Shown: positions 33,345 to 44,690 of the stretch, piece by piece | How positions within the stretch are numbered: position 1 is the stretch's first letter | Layout of the letters: the number at the start of each line of letters is the position of its first letter | Origin: Ancistrus triradiatus | Lineage: Eukaryota > Chordata > Actinopteri > Siluriformes > Loricariidae | DNA length: 64,000 nt | Direction: 5' to 3' | Assembly (NCBI GenBank): GCA_025084515.1 | Contig: JAJAGP010000233.1 | Span: 1-64,000, forward strand | Made by a program: the position numbers and the translations under genes | The notes under the pieces: generated by a model | What the model saw: only the letters and a program-made list of their open reading frames with translations | Databases searched by the model: none | What the model was told of the DNA's origin: nothing

Positions 33345-33720
33345 TACTCGAACAGATCCAGCACCCTGTGGGAATCCCTCCCTACCTCTTCTGAAAACCC
33401 TGTAGGACATACCAGAAATCATCTTCTTGGAATAACAGGATATAGTCTGACTTGAGAACATAGCGACTGGATTTGCAAAACTCATGGACATTCAAACCAT
33501 CTGAGTACTTCGTATTGCTATTTATTTTAACCAGCATGTGGTAACCTGCTCCTGTTACCAACCAGTACAATCCAACACCTTATCGCTCTTTTTAACAGTA
33601 TGAGCCACCTTAACTTGGGGTCCTGCTTCTCAAATTTTGAGGAAAGCCAGTGGCATAAATAGTTAAACGTTACCTTTGACATTCTTAAATTTGAATGAAT
33701 GTCATGTCTGAATTTCAAGG
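33345..33720 (-). pseudogene. PIF/Harbinger (HARBI1-like) nuclease remnant
   Basis: The minus strand reads NLRMSKVTFNYLCHWLSSKF, then EKQDPKLRW, in one frame. It continues in another frame with YWLVTGAGYHMLV, VHEFCKSSRYVLKSDYILLF, then QEDDFWYVLQGFQKR, and in a third with GFPQGAGSV. These match the order of the N-terminal part of Harbinger nucleases: 'FRMS..TFDYLC', 'EKQDT..R', 'LA.GAEYR', 'V..VC.A...VL...I..P..DD...V..GF..R.GFPQCAGAIDG'. The catalytic DDE part that should follow is missing. Two frameshifts and a stop make it dead. Confidence 0.72.
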
Positions 33721-35379
33721 TGCCACCACTCCTGGATCTCCATTCGCATCCAGATCTCTCCTTAGAAAGCCTCTCCCTCTTTCAGCTCGGTGACCTTGTG
33801 TCTGTGAAATCAGAGTCCGCATTTAATATACTTAATGTGAACAACAACTTTAGGTTATTAATCGCTACTGTACATTTATGTTTGTTTACTTTCAAGGGGG
33901 CGTCTCGGGTGGCTCAATGCTCTTCTGTACTTGTGAATAATAAAAATAAAAATATACATAAGGTTAAAACAGTGTGTTGAAATTACATAATTGTATTCAC
34001 TGGGTAACTGTCTTTTGAAAAAACATATAAATTGAACAACAGATTAGCCAACCAAGGATGCCCCCACTATTTGGAGACACCACCTACACTCACACCCACA
34101 CATCTGTCAAAAAAATGGCAAAGAAACAGAATATATATTTTTTTCCAAGTAGTATTAAAAAGAAAAAGAAATTGTATTGGCATGTTTAGATACATACGTG
34201 TAAACTGTTCATGATTTCTCGCTTAAGAAGGGGATTTTCGAAGGAAGAATGAAACAAACTAGTAACGCAACTGAATAACAATACTACATGACCACTTTTA
34301 CATGACATTTAATATTAGTACTTGTGTACATTTAAAAGCAGGTATGTTTATTTTAATTAAAACATTCGGAAAAAGACTTTTACTGGTGCAAAATGCATTC
34401 GCAGTGTCTGTATTTCTGCTTAAGAATAGGACTTCTATACTTTGCCCGCCAATGGACAAACCCAATTCCTTAATTGTTTTTCTTATGTAATGGTCTTAAT
34501 AGTCTAATCACAATCAGAACAGATTTTTAAAATAATTTGAGACTTTTTTTATTTGACTTTTTTCATTTCATATTGGTTCTTCTACAACTGCCTCCATGTG
34601 GTGATAACACCACCCTTCAGAAGTTGTTGGTAATACTGTAAGTATGCCTCATGTATGATTGTAGGTAAAGAGTGTAATCACAGGTAAAGACCTAGGCATT
34701 ATTAGAAGGATCGACCAACGCCAGCAGGAAGTAGAGTGTGCAAATGATAGAGAAGTGAGGAAAGTACAGTTGCAGCACTGAAATGAAGGCCAAATAGTGG
34801 TAAATCATGAAAGCTAACTCTAAATTCAAATACATGTCAGTCTATAGTGTATGGTTAATGCAGTGTGAAATATGTTACAGCAACACAGTCCAAACAAACA
34901 CTTTGGAGAACATGCAAAAGGATTTTCCAACATTGGGGCCAATTCTTCCAACTGAGATCAGTTCTATTACTTGAAAGTGCTCTTGGATCTCTTACAAAGA
35001 ACTAGCACTAACCTGAGGGTTGCTTCTTCAGAGCTTCTAATGAGACGATAATGACATCTTCAGGGTTGTCCAGTGAGTGCTGTCCTTTCTCAATATGTCT
35101 TTGGTGAGCCCACGACATTTCCAGAGGGTTCAGCGGTGACACCTGACATCCCAGGTTGAGCCAATTTGCTAAAGTCTGGTCTAGTGATGTCCCATCTTGT
35201 AGCTCAGGAGGAGTCTTGGCTCTTTATTCATTGCCATTGACTAGACCTTCCAGCAGCTTTGAAAAGGTCTGTGCTTGTTTGACACTGGCCTCAAACTTCC
35301 TACCCTTTCAGACTCTTTCAGTCTACTTTCTCTGGGTAAGTCTAACCAGTGTCGGCCACAAGTTTAGCATACTTAAGCT
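33721..35379. other. Intergenic; one unexplained open stretch
   Basis: 35010-35218 on the minus strand is open for about 70 codons, with LDNPEDVIIVSLEALKKQPS at its end followed by a donor-like caggttagt. It lies just downstream (on that strand) of the LINE endonuclease trace and has no domain I recognise, so I do not call a gene. Nothing else recognised. Confidence 0.4.
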
Positions 35380-35490
35380 TCTTGCACAACATCCACCCAG
35401 GGCACTGTAAGCAGCATAATGTAAATGAGGAAAAGTGAGAAGGACCATAGCTTCAGCACAAGGTCTGGTCTGAGATTAGTTGTGGCAGTC
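35380..35490 (-). pseudogene. Trace of an R2/NeSL-type LINE restriction-like endonuclease
   Basis: The minus strand reads ATTNLRPDLVLK (35454-35486), and in the same frame LTVPWVDVVQEA (to about 35380). In another frame it continues with KKLKYAKLVADTG. Fish non-LTR elements with a C-terminal restriction-like endonuclease carry 'TNLRPDIVL..(S)...VYLIELTVPWE...EAYERKKLKYAELAADA'. The PD of the PD-(D/E)xK motif is kept, but the Glu before LTVPW is replaced by Leu. Only this short C-terminal segment is visible; no reverse transcriptase was found. Confidence 0.6.
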
Positions 35491-37894
35491 TCATCAGGAA
35501 AACAGCCTCTGGGTCAGGTCATCCATCACCCTCCAATCTCATACTGCATCCTGCTGCCTGGTCTCTGGGCATTTCTCAAGCATCCTGGAATGAATCGCCT
35601 TCCCTGAAGAGTGCTAATGCAGGTGGGACGCCAGATGCCGAGGGGTTAGGGCACTGACGTAAGTCAGCCGAGTCTCCAACATTGCCTCTGGTGCATTTAA
35701 ATGGCACTTGTGGATTCATGCTTGTCACATTTGTTGGAGCAGCAGGCATTGACTTTTTGCCCATTTTTTTAAACTGTGTTTGCTCAGTGGGGATTAATCC
35801 TTTATACCCTTTTCCCCATTGATCACTGGCTTGTGATCTTCTGTAAGAATCTGCAGGCTTAGATGATGTAAACCTTTCATTGCCTTACTAGAAACGTGCC
35901 AGGTTTTTATTTATGCTCAGCTTAGGGTTTCGACTTTGTCACATGTGAATATGAGTCTCTTCTAGATGTTCGACTTTAAAGGAGCACATTGTCAGGGGGT
36001 TGCTGATGGGCCCTCTGGGTGCAATGGGGGAAACGCAAAAAGCTAAACAGAATCAACTGAGATTAGTGTAAGAAGGTCGAGAAATTGTTGCAGTCTCTTA
36101 CATGGTCTAAGTATGTGGCACAATTAATTGGCGGATTCAGCTATTCCTGCCACATGAGGATGCCGCCTTTATAAGAAATAACTTCATTCGATTTCTGATT
36201 AGATTTAAACAGACCTTATTTCAGATGTTGCTGGTATCGCAAAGTGGTGACATATAGCATTAAGCAAGGGCCTAAATTTCATTTCAACTTTGGTGGGAGG
36301 GCAATAAACCATAAAATGTCTCAAGAGCAATTCCACAACCAGATTAGCTACCAAAAGGATTGTTGTATTGAATGTATAGGCTAAAGGTTAGTATGTTCAA
36401 ACAGTAATAAACCATGTATTAGTATTAGTGTGTTCAAACCAAGAATAGCCTGTAGAGGGCACACTATATATGGGTGTAGGTTTCCTAAGTACAATGTAAA
36501 TGGCGTCATTTCATCTAACAGAATCTTATTTGAGAACCATCGTGACAGCTTCAATATGAATTCGTACTGTAGTCATTAAATATGTTACTGGTTTATCCCA
36601 GTGTCTGCTACATTAGCTTCACAAATAGAGATTTACAGCTATAAAAGCAGATGAAATACTTATTATACTGAAATACTTATGAATTTACTTATTGTAGCTG
36701 TCTTTAAAACTAGGTGATGAACTCTGTAATATCAATTGTAACAGTATAACATAAAATGTGTGTGGGGTCAGTTGATGGTAGGCAGTTAAAGTTTAAAGTT
36801 GACTATTAAAGTGCCATACTGAGAGCCACTGAGATTTTAAGTATAACCCATTCTGTTGCCACTGTTTTTCTATAGAGATCCTATGATAGTATGCTTCATA
36901 TTCTGAACCTGCTAGGAATGAGCATGGCTAAGACACTGATAAGAATTGGTGTCTAAAAACCTTTGCCCATATAGTGTACATCCCAAAATCTGAAGCAGTA
37001 GGAAATCCATATTAGTTCTCAAATGAGAAAACCTGTAAGCACTTGGATGGATGTGATGCTTGGATGTCTACATTCACGTACGCCTGAACAATCAAGAGAC
37101 TCATGTGTTTGTCTAGCCGTCTAGCGCATGTTATTGCCTGGAGGTAGTGAAGTATAGCTCAATATCACTAACGTTTACCAAGCAGGTTGGTGACAGCTAA
37201 GACGGTAAAATGAATCCCATTAATATTCAGCACGGCTCTGAACAGCATCCCAGAGAAAGCTGGACAGTGTACATTCTCCACTCTTAGCTTTTACTGTTCT
37301 TGATTATTGGCCTTCCTTGATTGAACAGTGTATGTTTTTTGACACCTCGCTGTCTTCATCCTCTTACTATCTCTGTCTCGCTCATTATAAGCAGGCTTCT
37401 GTGGTGCAGGTCCCTGTTTTCCCTCCACTTGCTTCCTTTTCTGCTCAAAGCTCTCCCATCTGACTTTTGATTAGGGGCGATGAAGTGTGAGGAACATGTG
37501 ACGTTTCTGCATTCTCGCTGTGCGGTCAGCATCAATCACAGAGTTAGCAGCCTGCTAATCTGACAGAGAGGGAAGGAAAGCGCTAACAGGTGTCACGGAG
37601 AAAGCGAGGGAGGGCGAGGTTTTTCCCGGATAATGCTAATCCGTGCTATTGTCATGTAAGCGTTGGGTTACAGAGCAAGAACTTTGAATGCAAACACTGA
37701 ATGCCAATGAGTCAGTTGTTTGAGCTGCAGCAGATCATAGGCAGTAAATGGGTAGCCTTCATTTGCAGGCAAGAACCCTCCATAATGAATTATTTACCAA
37801 GTACATACTGCATAAGTGTTTTCTAAGAACGAGATGTAAATAAAGCTTGTTTCAGTTTCTGTTTGATTTTATTCGTTTACTACATACATGGCTT
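35491..37894. other. Intergenic, no gene recognised
   Basis: 35576-35764 (-) is a 62-codon frame just upstream of the LINE trace and may be part of the same decayed element, without a recognised motif. 36935-36980 ends in ctttgcccatatagtgtaca, a stray Tc1 family G end. The GC-richer stretch 37440-37680 shows no repeat or frame. Confidence 0.45.
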
Positions 37895-38105
37895 TCTTCC
37901 CACTGTTAAGTATAGTACAGGATCTGTGATGCTGCATGACATTTTCCTCTAACTTCCTCTGACAAGAAGCTACAACTAGGTTGTAACTGGACACTGGACG
38001 ATGACCAACACGTGTCCAAATCTACAAAAAAGACTCAATGACCACAGAATCAGGTCTCGCTCAAGACCATCTCAGCCACCCTGAGGAACGTTTAGACTCG
38101 AGAGA
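37895..38105 (+). mobile_element. Tc1-like fragment (family J)
   Basis: ttaagtatagtacaggatct-type sequence at the left (KY-G-SVM region), then TLDDDQHVSKSTKK where relatives have DNDPKHVSKSTKKW, then a stretch like 'tgaccacagaatca...ccatctcagcc'. Frames are broken, and the second catalytic Asp region is only just readable. Confidence 0.5.
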
Positions 38106-39846
38106 CACATCTAGAAACACACATCTGGAACAAACAAGAGTGCTGCTTCAAAGTACTGAACCCTAGTTCATATCCTCCCCCTGAAGGTCAGATCTGAGTT
38201 GATTTTTGGCTACATGAACCATTGTGAAGTGCCTAGGGCTTGAAAGTCCATTTCTGGATTTCCTAGCACCAGCGCACAAGTTCAGAGTTGGATCTGCTGG
38301 CATATTGTACGTTGGCTTGCACTTCGTACTTCGTTTCAGATATTCCAAAGTGAGTCCATAATAGAGGAGCTAGGACTCCAGAGGATCTGGAGAGATTTTG
38401 TACTTTTTTACAGATTCCCTATGCCCCTGGTTCAGTATTAAGACTTCAAGTGTGCATTTTTGATGAAAAAAATCATAATCTCGTCTCAGTCTCATCTCGG
38501 TCTCAGCCACTCCCAGCCTTGGCCTTGACTTGGACTAAAGGTACTAAAGGTACTATAGGTCTTGGACTCGGGTCTGACCAGCTACTTAAACAGATAAACA
38601 CAAAAGCAATATACAAAGATTCCTGTCTGACCCGGAATCCAAACATCCCACACTAACATTATTTCTCCTTCAGAGGCCAATGCGGCAAAGCAGTGCTATT
38701 GGGAAACGATGGAAATCCACAGGTGGAAGTGAGCTCTGGGTGAAGGCTGAAGTGGGTGACTTTGTACTTTTCTAGGATTATTTCAGGGTTTGACTAGAAA
38801 TCTAAATGTCAAAAGCAGCCTTAGTGTCCTAGAAACTTCAGAGCACGGTTTTACCACTCAACCCAAATGCCATCACTTCTTCCACGTACACCTCCCGCTG
38901 ATCAGAGGGGTCACTGGGGACAGGTTGAGAGGTACCCAGGCAAAAGCTTTTGGCAGAACTGTGTTAAGCTCAGCCCATGCCAAACAGTTCGTCAGCACTG
39001 CCCACTTTCCAGCTGAAGTGCACATTTTGACATTTAGTGGAAAGGCCTTAATTCAGCTTGTGGCACTATTTCTTGAAATGGCATGTAGTGGCGCTTAACG
39101 CTGTGACCTTGTACTGATATTTGTGTTAGAACATGTTTGCTAAAAGCTTACAGGATGTGGGTGCTTTTCTTTGCGAGTACGCCATGAGTGGTGAGGATAT
39201 TTAGGGCGAGTGGTCAATTAATGTCAATTGTTGGCACTAGTGCACTTATGCATGAGTTGAAGTACATTTGCCTTGATACATTTGGAGAAAACTGCGGAAG
39301 GCTGTATTGGAGGTCGCTATGTGTTTTTGTGTAATTATTTTTTGAAAACGTCTGCTTTTAAAAATACCGACCATGTTTTTTTTTCCACAGTGAAGCTTTT
39401 AGCGAAAATTGACAAGCAAGATTACATTAATTTCACTGCAATCTGTGGGTCCACTATGAACAGATAGCCTTCGCGAGCAAGACTTTGTGTATCGACTTTG
39501 CCAAAAATTGACCTCTGCACTGGCCTCTGAAGTCGTAGTCCCTCTAATGGCAGCACAGCAACTGACAAACAGGAAACCGCTCAGGCTCTACCTATGTGCA
39601 CACTTCTAACAGCTTCTAGAGCTTTCTTCCCTTATATAGTAAGCTGACTCTTCTAAAAGCACTTTTTTCACAACATTTAGAGCTTTTTACCTTTATGTAG
39701 CGCGTCTTGGCATGTCTTTGTACAGGTTCTAAAGCTTTATTCACTTACAGGGTGTGCCTGATTGTTTCTTTACGACAAGGTCTTAGTACTATAACTAAAA
39801 ATACACATCCACACAAAATACATATTATTTTAAAATCTAAAAACTA
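38106..39846. other. Intergenic; short degenerate repeat near 39610-39780
   Basis: No gene recognised. The word tct/aga-gcttt with a following 'tta...ta' recurs at 39615, 39676 and 39727 (ttctagagctttcttccct, tttagagctttttaccttt, ttctaaagctttattcact), suggesting a three-unit degenerate tandem repeat of about 50-60 bases. Confidence 0.45.
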
Positions 39847-40451
39847 GGGGTGTAATGATGCATCTCGATGCAGATGTGCAGACAATGTCACATGCACTCT
39901 GTTTATGACGCCATCTGATGCAATTACTTTTTTTGGACACCAGGGGGCACTATCATACATCGTCTTACAAATCTGCAATTGGAAATTTGTTAAGATAAAG
40001 ATGAATTAGAGATTGAGGATGTTTAAAGGTATCTTTTAAAGGCGCTTTTTACTTTGATTTTCAATTTAAAATAGCACTTCTTTAAAACTCTCAATTTCTT
40101 TTAATTGCAGCAGACTAAATATTCTTTTTATTTACATTTTTTATACAAGAAAAGTACACATTATTTAGAATTTTTACTCCAAAGAAATTTAAAAATACAT
40201 TTTCCATGTGGTTATTTGATATGTGGTGAAGCTACAATGGAAGATTTTATTTATAATTTTAAACCTCCATTTCTAGTCATTTCAACTAAATTTTAACTAA
40301 ATGTTTAAATGATGAAATGTCTTAATGCTTTTTTTCAAGTTCAAGAAAATGTGCATTGTTTTGTATCATTTACAGATCGTAAGAAAATCAAATCATGAAC
40401 TCAGTATCGTGAATCGAATCGAATCATGAGCAGAGTGTATCGTTACACCCC
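39847..40451. mobile_element. MITE, 605 bp, with ~20 bp terminal inverted repeats
   Basis: The left end ggggtgtaatgatgcatct follows a TA. The right end agagtgtatcgttacacccc precedes a TA; its inverse is ggggtgtaacgatacactct. Near the right end are repeated 'gaatc' words (gtgaatcgaatcgaatcatg), as in a widespread fish repeat that starts 'aggggtgtaacgata'. The interior is AT-rich without a coding frame of note. The superfamily is uncertain (hAT or other). Confidence 0.75.
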
Positions 40452-40972
40452 TACTGATATGTGATACTGCCAGTCAGTAATTTACAAAATAACGCTACTG
40501 GGTGAATCTAAAAAAAACACTGACTTCCATTTTCAGTCTCCTTCTCCTCCTGTCTAGTTTTCTATTTGAAAAAACTCTATTGTAAAATAAATGTAAGGGA
40601 AAATGACCTGGAGATAAAAAAGCACGACTAAATTACAGTAGTGCACATGCTGGAAAATTCTCATTGTCCACAGGAACTTGTAGAAGTGTCAGCTCATTAT
40701 TACATGCATGAGTATGACACAGTAGCAAGAAAGGTATGATTTATGACTCCTCTGCTCAGCTGTGGATATGCAGATAATTGCATAAACAGCATGCGGTAGT
40801 CATGCCTGTCTGGATGCATAATCTAAAGCAGACAATTCAGGCGCTCTTATATCAGAGCATTAACGTACAGATCTCACATTGTCAACAGAAAAGAAGAAGC
40901 TGTCATCCAATGAAGACACACTAGTCTTTCTGGGCGCCTGTGTGCTTGAGATCAACATGTTCCTTAAGTATA
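40452..40972. other. Intergenic, no gene recognised
   Basis: No feature recognised. Confidence 0.5.
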
Positions 40973-41440
40973 CTCATTGACAAAACGGCTCTACAAAAAG
41001 GCTCTCAGGGGATACTTGTGGGGAGTGTACAACTTGGTGAGAGATTGTTTTCTGCTAGACATGCCTCTATGATGCACTCGAAGACATTTTGCCCAGTTGA
41101 CAGATTTTGAGAGGGGGAGCATCATTGATCCTGAAGCAGGATGGTTGTTTTGACAAATTGCCCACTATCGAGGCTGTTCTGACCTAGCTGTTTGAACCTG
41201 TTAGCAGTGAGTGTGGCTGAAATAATAAAAAATACTGAAGAAGTGGTGCCCACAAACTTTATATAATCTCCACAGAAAAACAGTGGCAACAGAATGGGTT
41301 CTACTAAAAACCTCAGAGGCTCTAATAGGTTTCCACTTCCCCAACAAGACAGTTCAACAACTTTCTGTCCTACCCTCCTAAAACAAAGTCCATATAGCAA
41401 TGGTTTGCCCACTTTGATAGAGAAAGATCAGGCTTATCCT
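40973..41440 (+). mobile_element. Tc1-like element (family F), 5' part
   Basis: It begins ctcattgacaaaacggctct after a TA, the same terminus as the family F copy at 5226. It carries the start of the transposase in broken frames: catgcctctatgatgcactc, then LTDFERGSIIDPEAGW (intact relatives: LT.FERG.I.GLREAGWS), then agattgcccactat-type and gttctgacctagctgtt. It decays after about 41300. Confidence 0.68.
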
Positions 41441-41479
41441 GAGCCTTGACTTTAACTCCACGAGACACCGCCGAGATAA

Positions 41480-41665
41480 ATTGGAGCAACTGTCCAAAAT
41501 CAGTGCCTGACCTCAAAGTGACATTCCACATTCTACTGGACAATATTCTCAAACAAAACAAACGCTGTTGTAGCAGCAAAGAGTAGAGAAACTCCATCCT
41601 AACTCCCCATGTTTTGGGATGTAGTTTTTAGGTGTCCAGAAATATTTGGCTATATAGTTCATAAT
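41480..41665 (+). mobile_element. Tc1-like element (family G), 3' end
   Basis: tcagtgcctgacctcaaagt, gtagcagcaaagagtagaga, ctccatcctaactccccatg, ttttgggatgtag, then ttttaggtgtccagaaatat and ttggctatatagtt. This is the transposase C-terminus and terminal repeat of family G in sense orientation, directly following the family F piece. Confidence 0.6.
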
Positions 41666-42084
41666 AGGAGTCGCTGACAGACGACAAAAACGCTGTGGCT
41701 GTCATTCCACTCGGTGAGCTTGTCAAATGCTGTGCTAGATCTGCTTGTGTAATAATTGTAAGAACATCTAGCTTTAGCCCACAGATTGCTGAAATGTTGC
41801 AAAAATATTGCAACACCCGGTTCCCCTGCATTTGGAATCGATGGCAGCTCTAGGACTGTTGGCTGAGCACTGACCTCAATCCCATCCAACATGTTTGACA
41901 TGAACTGGAGCATTCAAACTATAAGCTTACTGCAGAATGAAATTCCCACAGCCCTAGTCTAAAAGCTAGTATAAAGCCTATCTAGGAGAGGCAACAACAT
42001 ATGGCCATGTACAGAATATAGAAGATGTTTTGTAAAGCATTAACCTTAGCAACCAAAGTGACACAGTCTGTTAATTACCCATAT
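41666..42084. other. Transposon debris
   Basis: 41870-41920 (ctgacctcaatcccatccaa, catgtttgacatgaactgga) is another short Tc1 transposase piece ('DLNPI.H....ELE'). The rest shows nothing recognisable. Confidence 0.45.
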
Positions 42085-42440
42085 GGTGATGGTGTGTGAT
42101 AGTGTGTGTGTGTCTGTGTACTGTGAGAACCAAGTGTTCCCACAAGGATAGAAATGCTTTTTCTTTAAATAAAAAATAAGCACTGGAACTTTATTTGGAC
42201 TTGCTTTGAGAAACTGCGGTTAAAGTTAGGGTAAGGGTTAGGTGTAGCATTTATTATCTTTATAGTAACATTATATCACTGGTGTCCCCACAATGACCGA
42301 AGAATAAACTTGGGTGTGTGTATGTTTATTATACATCATGAGAACCAAATGTCCCCATAAGGATAGAAATATCTGGGGTTTTTTTTGCCTTGTGGGGACA
42401 TTTGCTAGGTCCCCATGAGAAACTGTGTAAACTGGGGGGG
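42085..42440. repeat. R3 repeat, long copy
   Basis: gagaaccaagtgttcccaca, aaggatagaaatgcttttt, then gttaaagttagggtaagggt, taggtgtagcattta, then ggtgtccccaca. A second half begins gagaaccaaatgtccccata, aggatagaaatatctgg, ttgtggggacatttgctagg. The two halves suggest two nested or tandem copies. Confidence 0.65.
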
Positions 42441-42589
42441 GGCTCAGTACAGAGCCAGTGGATTGTGTCGCTGATCCTTTCTTATTTTTTGTGGACCTCC
42501 ATTTCTTGGTGACACATGCATGCATAATTAATACTCTGTGTTTTTATCTGCCACCAAAACGAGACGCCTTTAAGATCCGCAGCCGTGCT

Positions 42590-42890
42590 GTGATGTCACT
42601 GTATGGCTGTGATCTGCATTGCTTTATGACTTCACTGTGTAACTGTGATTTGCATTTTTTCATGTCACTGTTTGACTGTGAGCTGCATTGCATTTGTTAT
42701 GTCAGAGTGACTTGCAGTGTTGTTGTGGTGTCACTGTGTCTCCGCAGTCTGCACTGTGTATGTGATGTCATGTGCCTACAGGCAGTTTTGTGATCTACAG
42801 GTTTTTTATATGATGTCACTCTAATCTGTGGTGTTTCATGATATCGCTGTGTTACTGTAAAACAATGTATTTGTGATGTCACTATGGTTA
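42590..42890. repeat. Degenerate minisatellite, unit about 33-37 bp
   Basis: The phrase 'tgatgtcactgt-tg-ctgtgatctgcatt' recurs with spacing of about 33-37 bases from 42591, 42628 and 42661 and, more loosely, to 42873 (gtgatgtcactatg). A plus-strand open frame (42458-42793) and a minus-strand frame cross it, which is a side effect of the repetition. Confidence 0.7.
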
Positions 42891-43059
42891 GGAATCAGAA
42901 CCCAAAACCCAAAAACAATCGTAATCCAAAGTTTCTAATATCCTAGACCCAGGTACCTGTTCAAAAGTAGAATTTCGATTCTACTTATCGTCATGTAATC
43001 ACGTACGTCATCATGTAGTTTTGTTTTGTTAGCGGAGGATGGACGCTCAATAGCGCTCA

Positions 43060-43160
43060 AAAGTTTGTCTCCAGTTTGAGAGAAAAGAACAGGCTAAATG
43101 CAATATGTGTGGAAACATGTTCTGGAAACATCAAAGCACCAGCATGATACTGAGCTTCAG
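43060..43160 (+). pseudogene. Possible BED zinc-finger trace from an hAT transposon
   Basis: One frame reads FERKEQAKCNMCGNMFWKHQ, then STSMI. The spacing C-x2-C followed by H and 'STS' is like the BED finger of hAT transposases ('A.C..C......GNTSN...H'). The expected final His is not clear and frames stop soon after, so this is tentative. No terminal repeats found. Confidence 0.35.
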
Positions 43161-44284
43161 CAATGCACCGGGTTCGACTTTGGTCTCCTAGCCCAAATGC
43201 TTCATTCAAGGAGAATCTGAAATGCTTAGCATGAACAAAGTGTAACGTGGTTTAATGTCCTAAAGCAATGACCTAGGAAAACTAAACATCTCTCACTCAT
43301 TACTGGTCATAAGTAATCCTTACTGCTGTCATAATCCAAAAGGAAAGTAATGATTTACCTAAGCCTATTTAAACCTATTATAAGTAAAATGCTTAACGTA
43401 AAAATGATTACTTACATACGTGGACCACATATTCGTCATTTCAGCAGTAGAGAGGACTTACGACCACTAGTGTTTAAGAGATGTTTAAAAAAAAGCTTAT
43501 CATAAAACTGATTACCTTAGAAGTCGAAATCTTAAAAGATTTTTAATACCTAAACCCTTGGAAACGAAGGGAAAAAAAGTCCAAATGTCATGGTTTAAAC
43601 AGCAAATGAGAATCTGGTGCATGTGATCAGAAGACAGGTGATGCATGATGGGAAGCGTAGTCCGGATGCAGATGCTGTCATAAGGTGGACCCTTTGTTTT
43701 TTGGAAAAGCCAAGAGTCCGATGTATAGTAAACATGCATGACCAACTTGCCTTATAACAGGAGTCGCAAAGTGACACTTAACCTCCTGCACTATTTGGGT
43801 CTCTCATCCTAACCTACCCTCTTTACTTTGACTTTTTAATACTAACCAAGCTGGATTCAGGGCAAAGGTTGCCATTTTACCACAAATACTAAAACTCCTG
43901 GCAACATTTTGAAAAAAGAAATAAAGAAAAAATCAGAGGCGGTAGTCAAGGTGCTGCTTGCTAAGTCCAATCATGTTGGCTGATGATTTATTGACGAAAA
44001 ACCTTAGTTTTGGATTATTTATTGCAGTAGCACCCCTAGTTTCTTCAGCACTGACTCCCTCAGAAGCTACACTCTGTACACGAGACTGTTGTTAACAACA
44101 TGCTTTGTATTGTAATGTTCTTCCTTACATATCTATAAGGATGCAGGAGTTGTTTTCTCACCAGTGTGAGCTCTGGCTATTTTGACCTTCCTCTTTCCAT
44201 CATCAAAAAGATACCGTTCTGAAAATGCACGCTTTTTATTCTCCAGCGGTGCTTATGTATCTCAGTGCAAATCTCTGCTGAGGA
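43161..44284. other. Intergenic, no gene recognised
   Basis: AT-rich; two overlapping short minus-strand frames at 43512-43777 without motifs. Confidence 0.5.
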
Positions 44285-44690
44285 GAATGTGAAAGAAATC
44301 TTTACAGACCAGTTGTACCCATTTGTGGTAACTTTATCTCCCACTGGCAGTTGCCTCTTTCAGTAGGATAATGTGCACTGAAATAATGCTGTTTGAAAAT
44401 GATTTGAGGAGCATTATGAGAAGTTCAAGCTGTTGCCCTGGCCTCCAAATGCTGTAGTCTGAGTAATCTTTTTTGGGGATGTGTTCAAACCATGAGTCTG
44501 ATCAGCCGTGGCTCTACCTCACAACTCACAGGACCTTAAAAGAATGGCTGCTTATGTTGTGTTGCCAGGTGCTACAGAGCACCTTCATTGTCCTTGTAGG
44601 ACACTGCTTTTTTTTCGTTAGTGTTTATCGGTAGCATGTGGAGCATATTATCAAGAGCATATTAGGCAGGTGCTCATAAACTTTTACCTC
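44285..44690 (+). mobile_element. Tc1-like fragment (family I)
   Basis: Broken frames read ASFSRIMCTEIMLFEN (relatives: FQQDNAPCHTA...FE), then LRSIMRSSSCCPGLQML (EHDGEFKVLPWPPNS) and GPKRMAAYVVLPGATEHLHC, matching the order of a Tc1 transposase C-terminal half. No terminal repeats remain. Confidence 0.5.
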
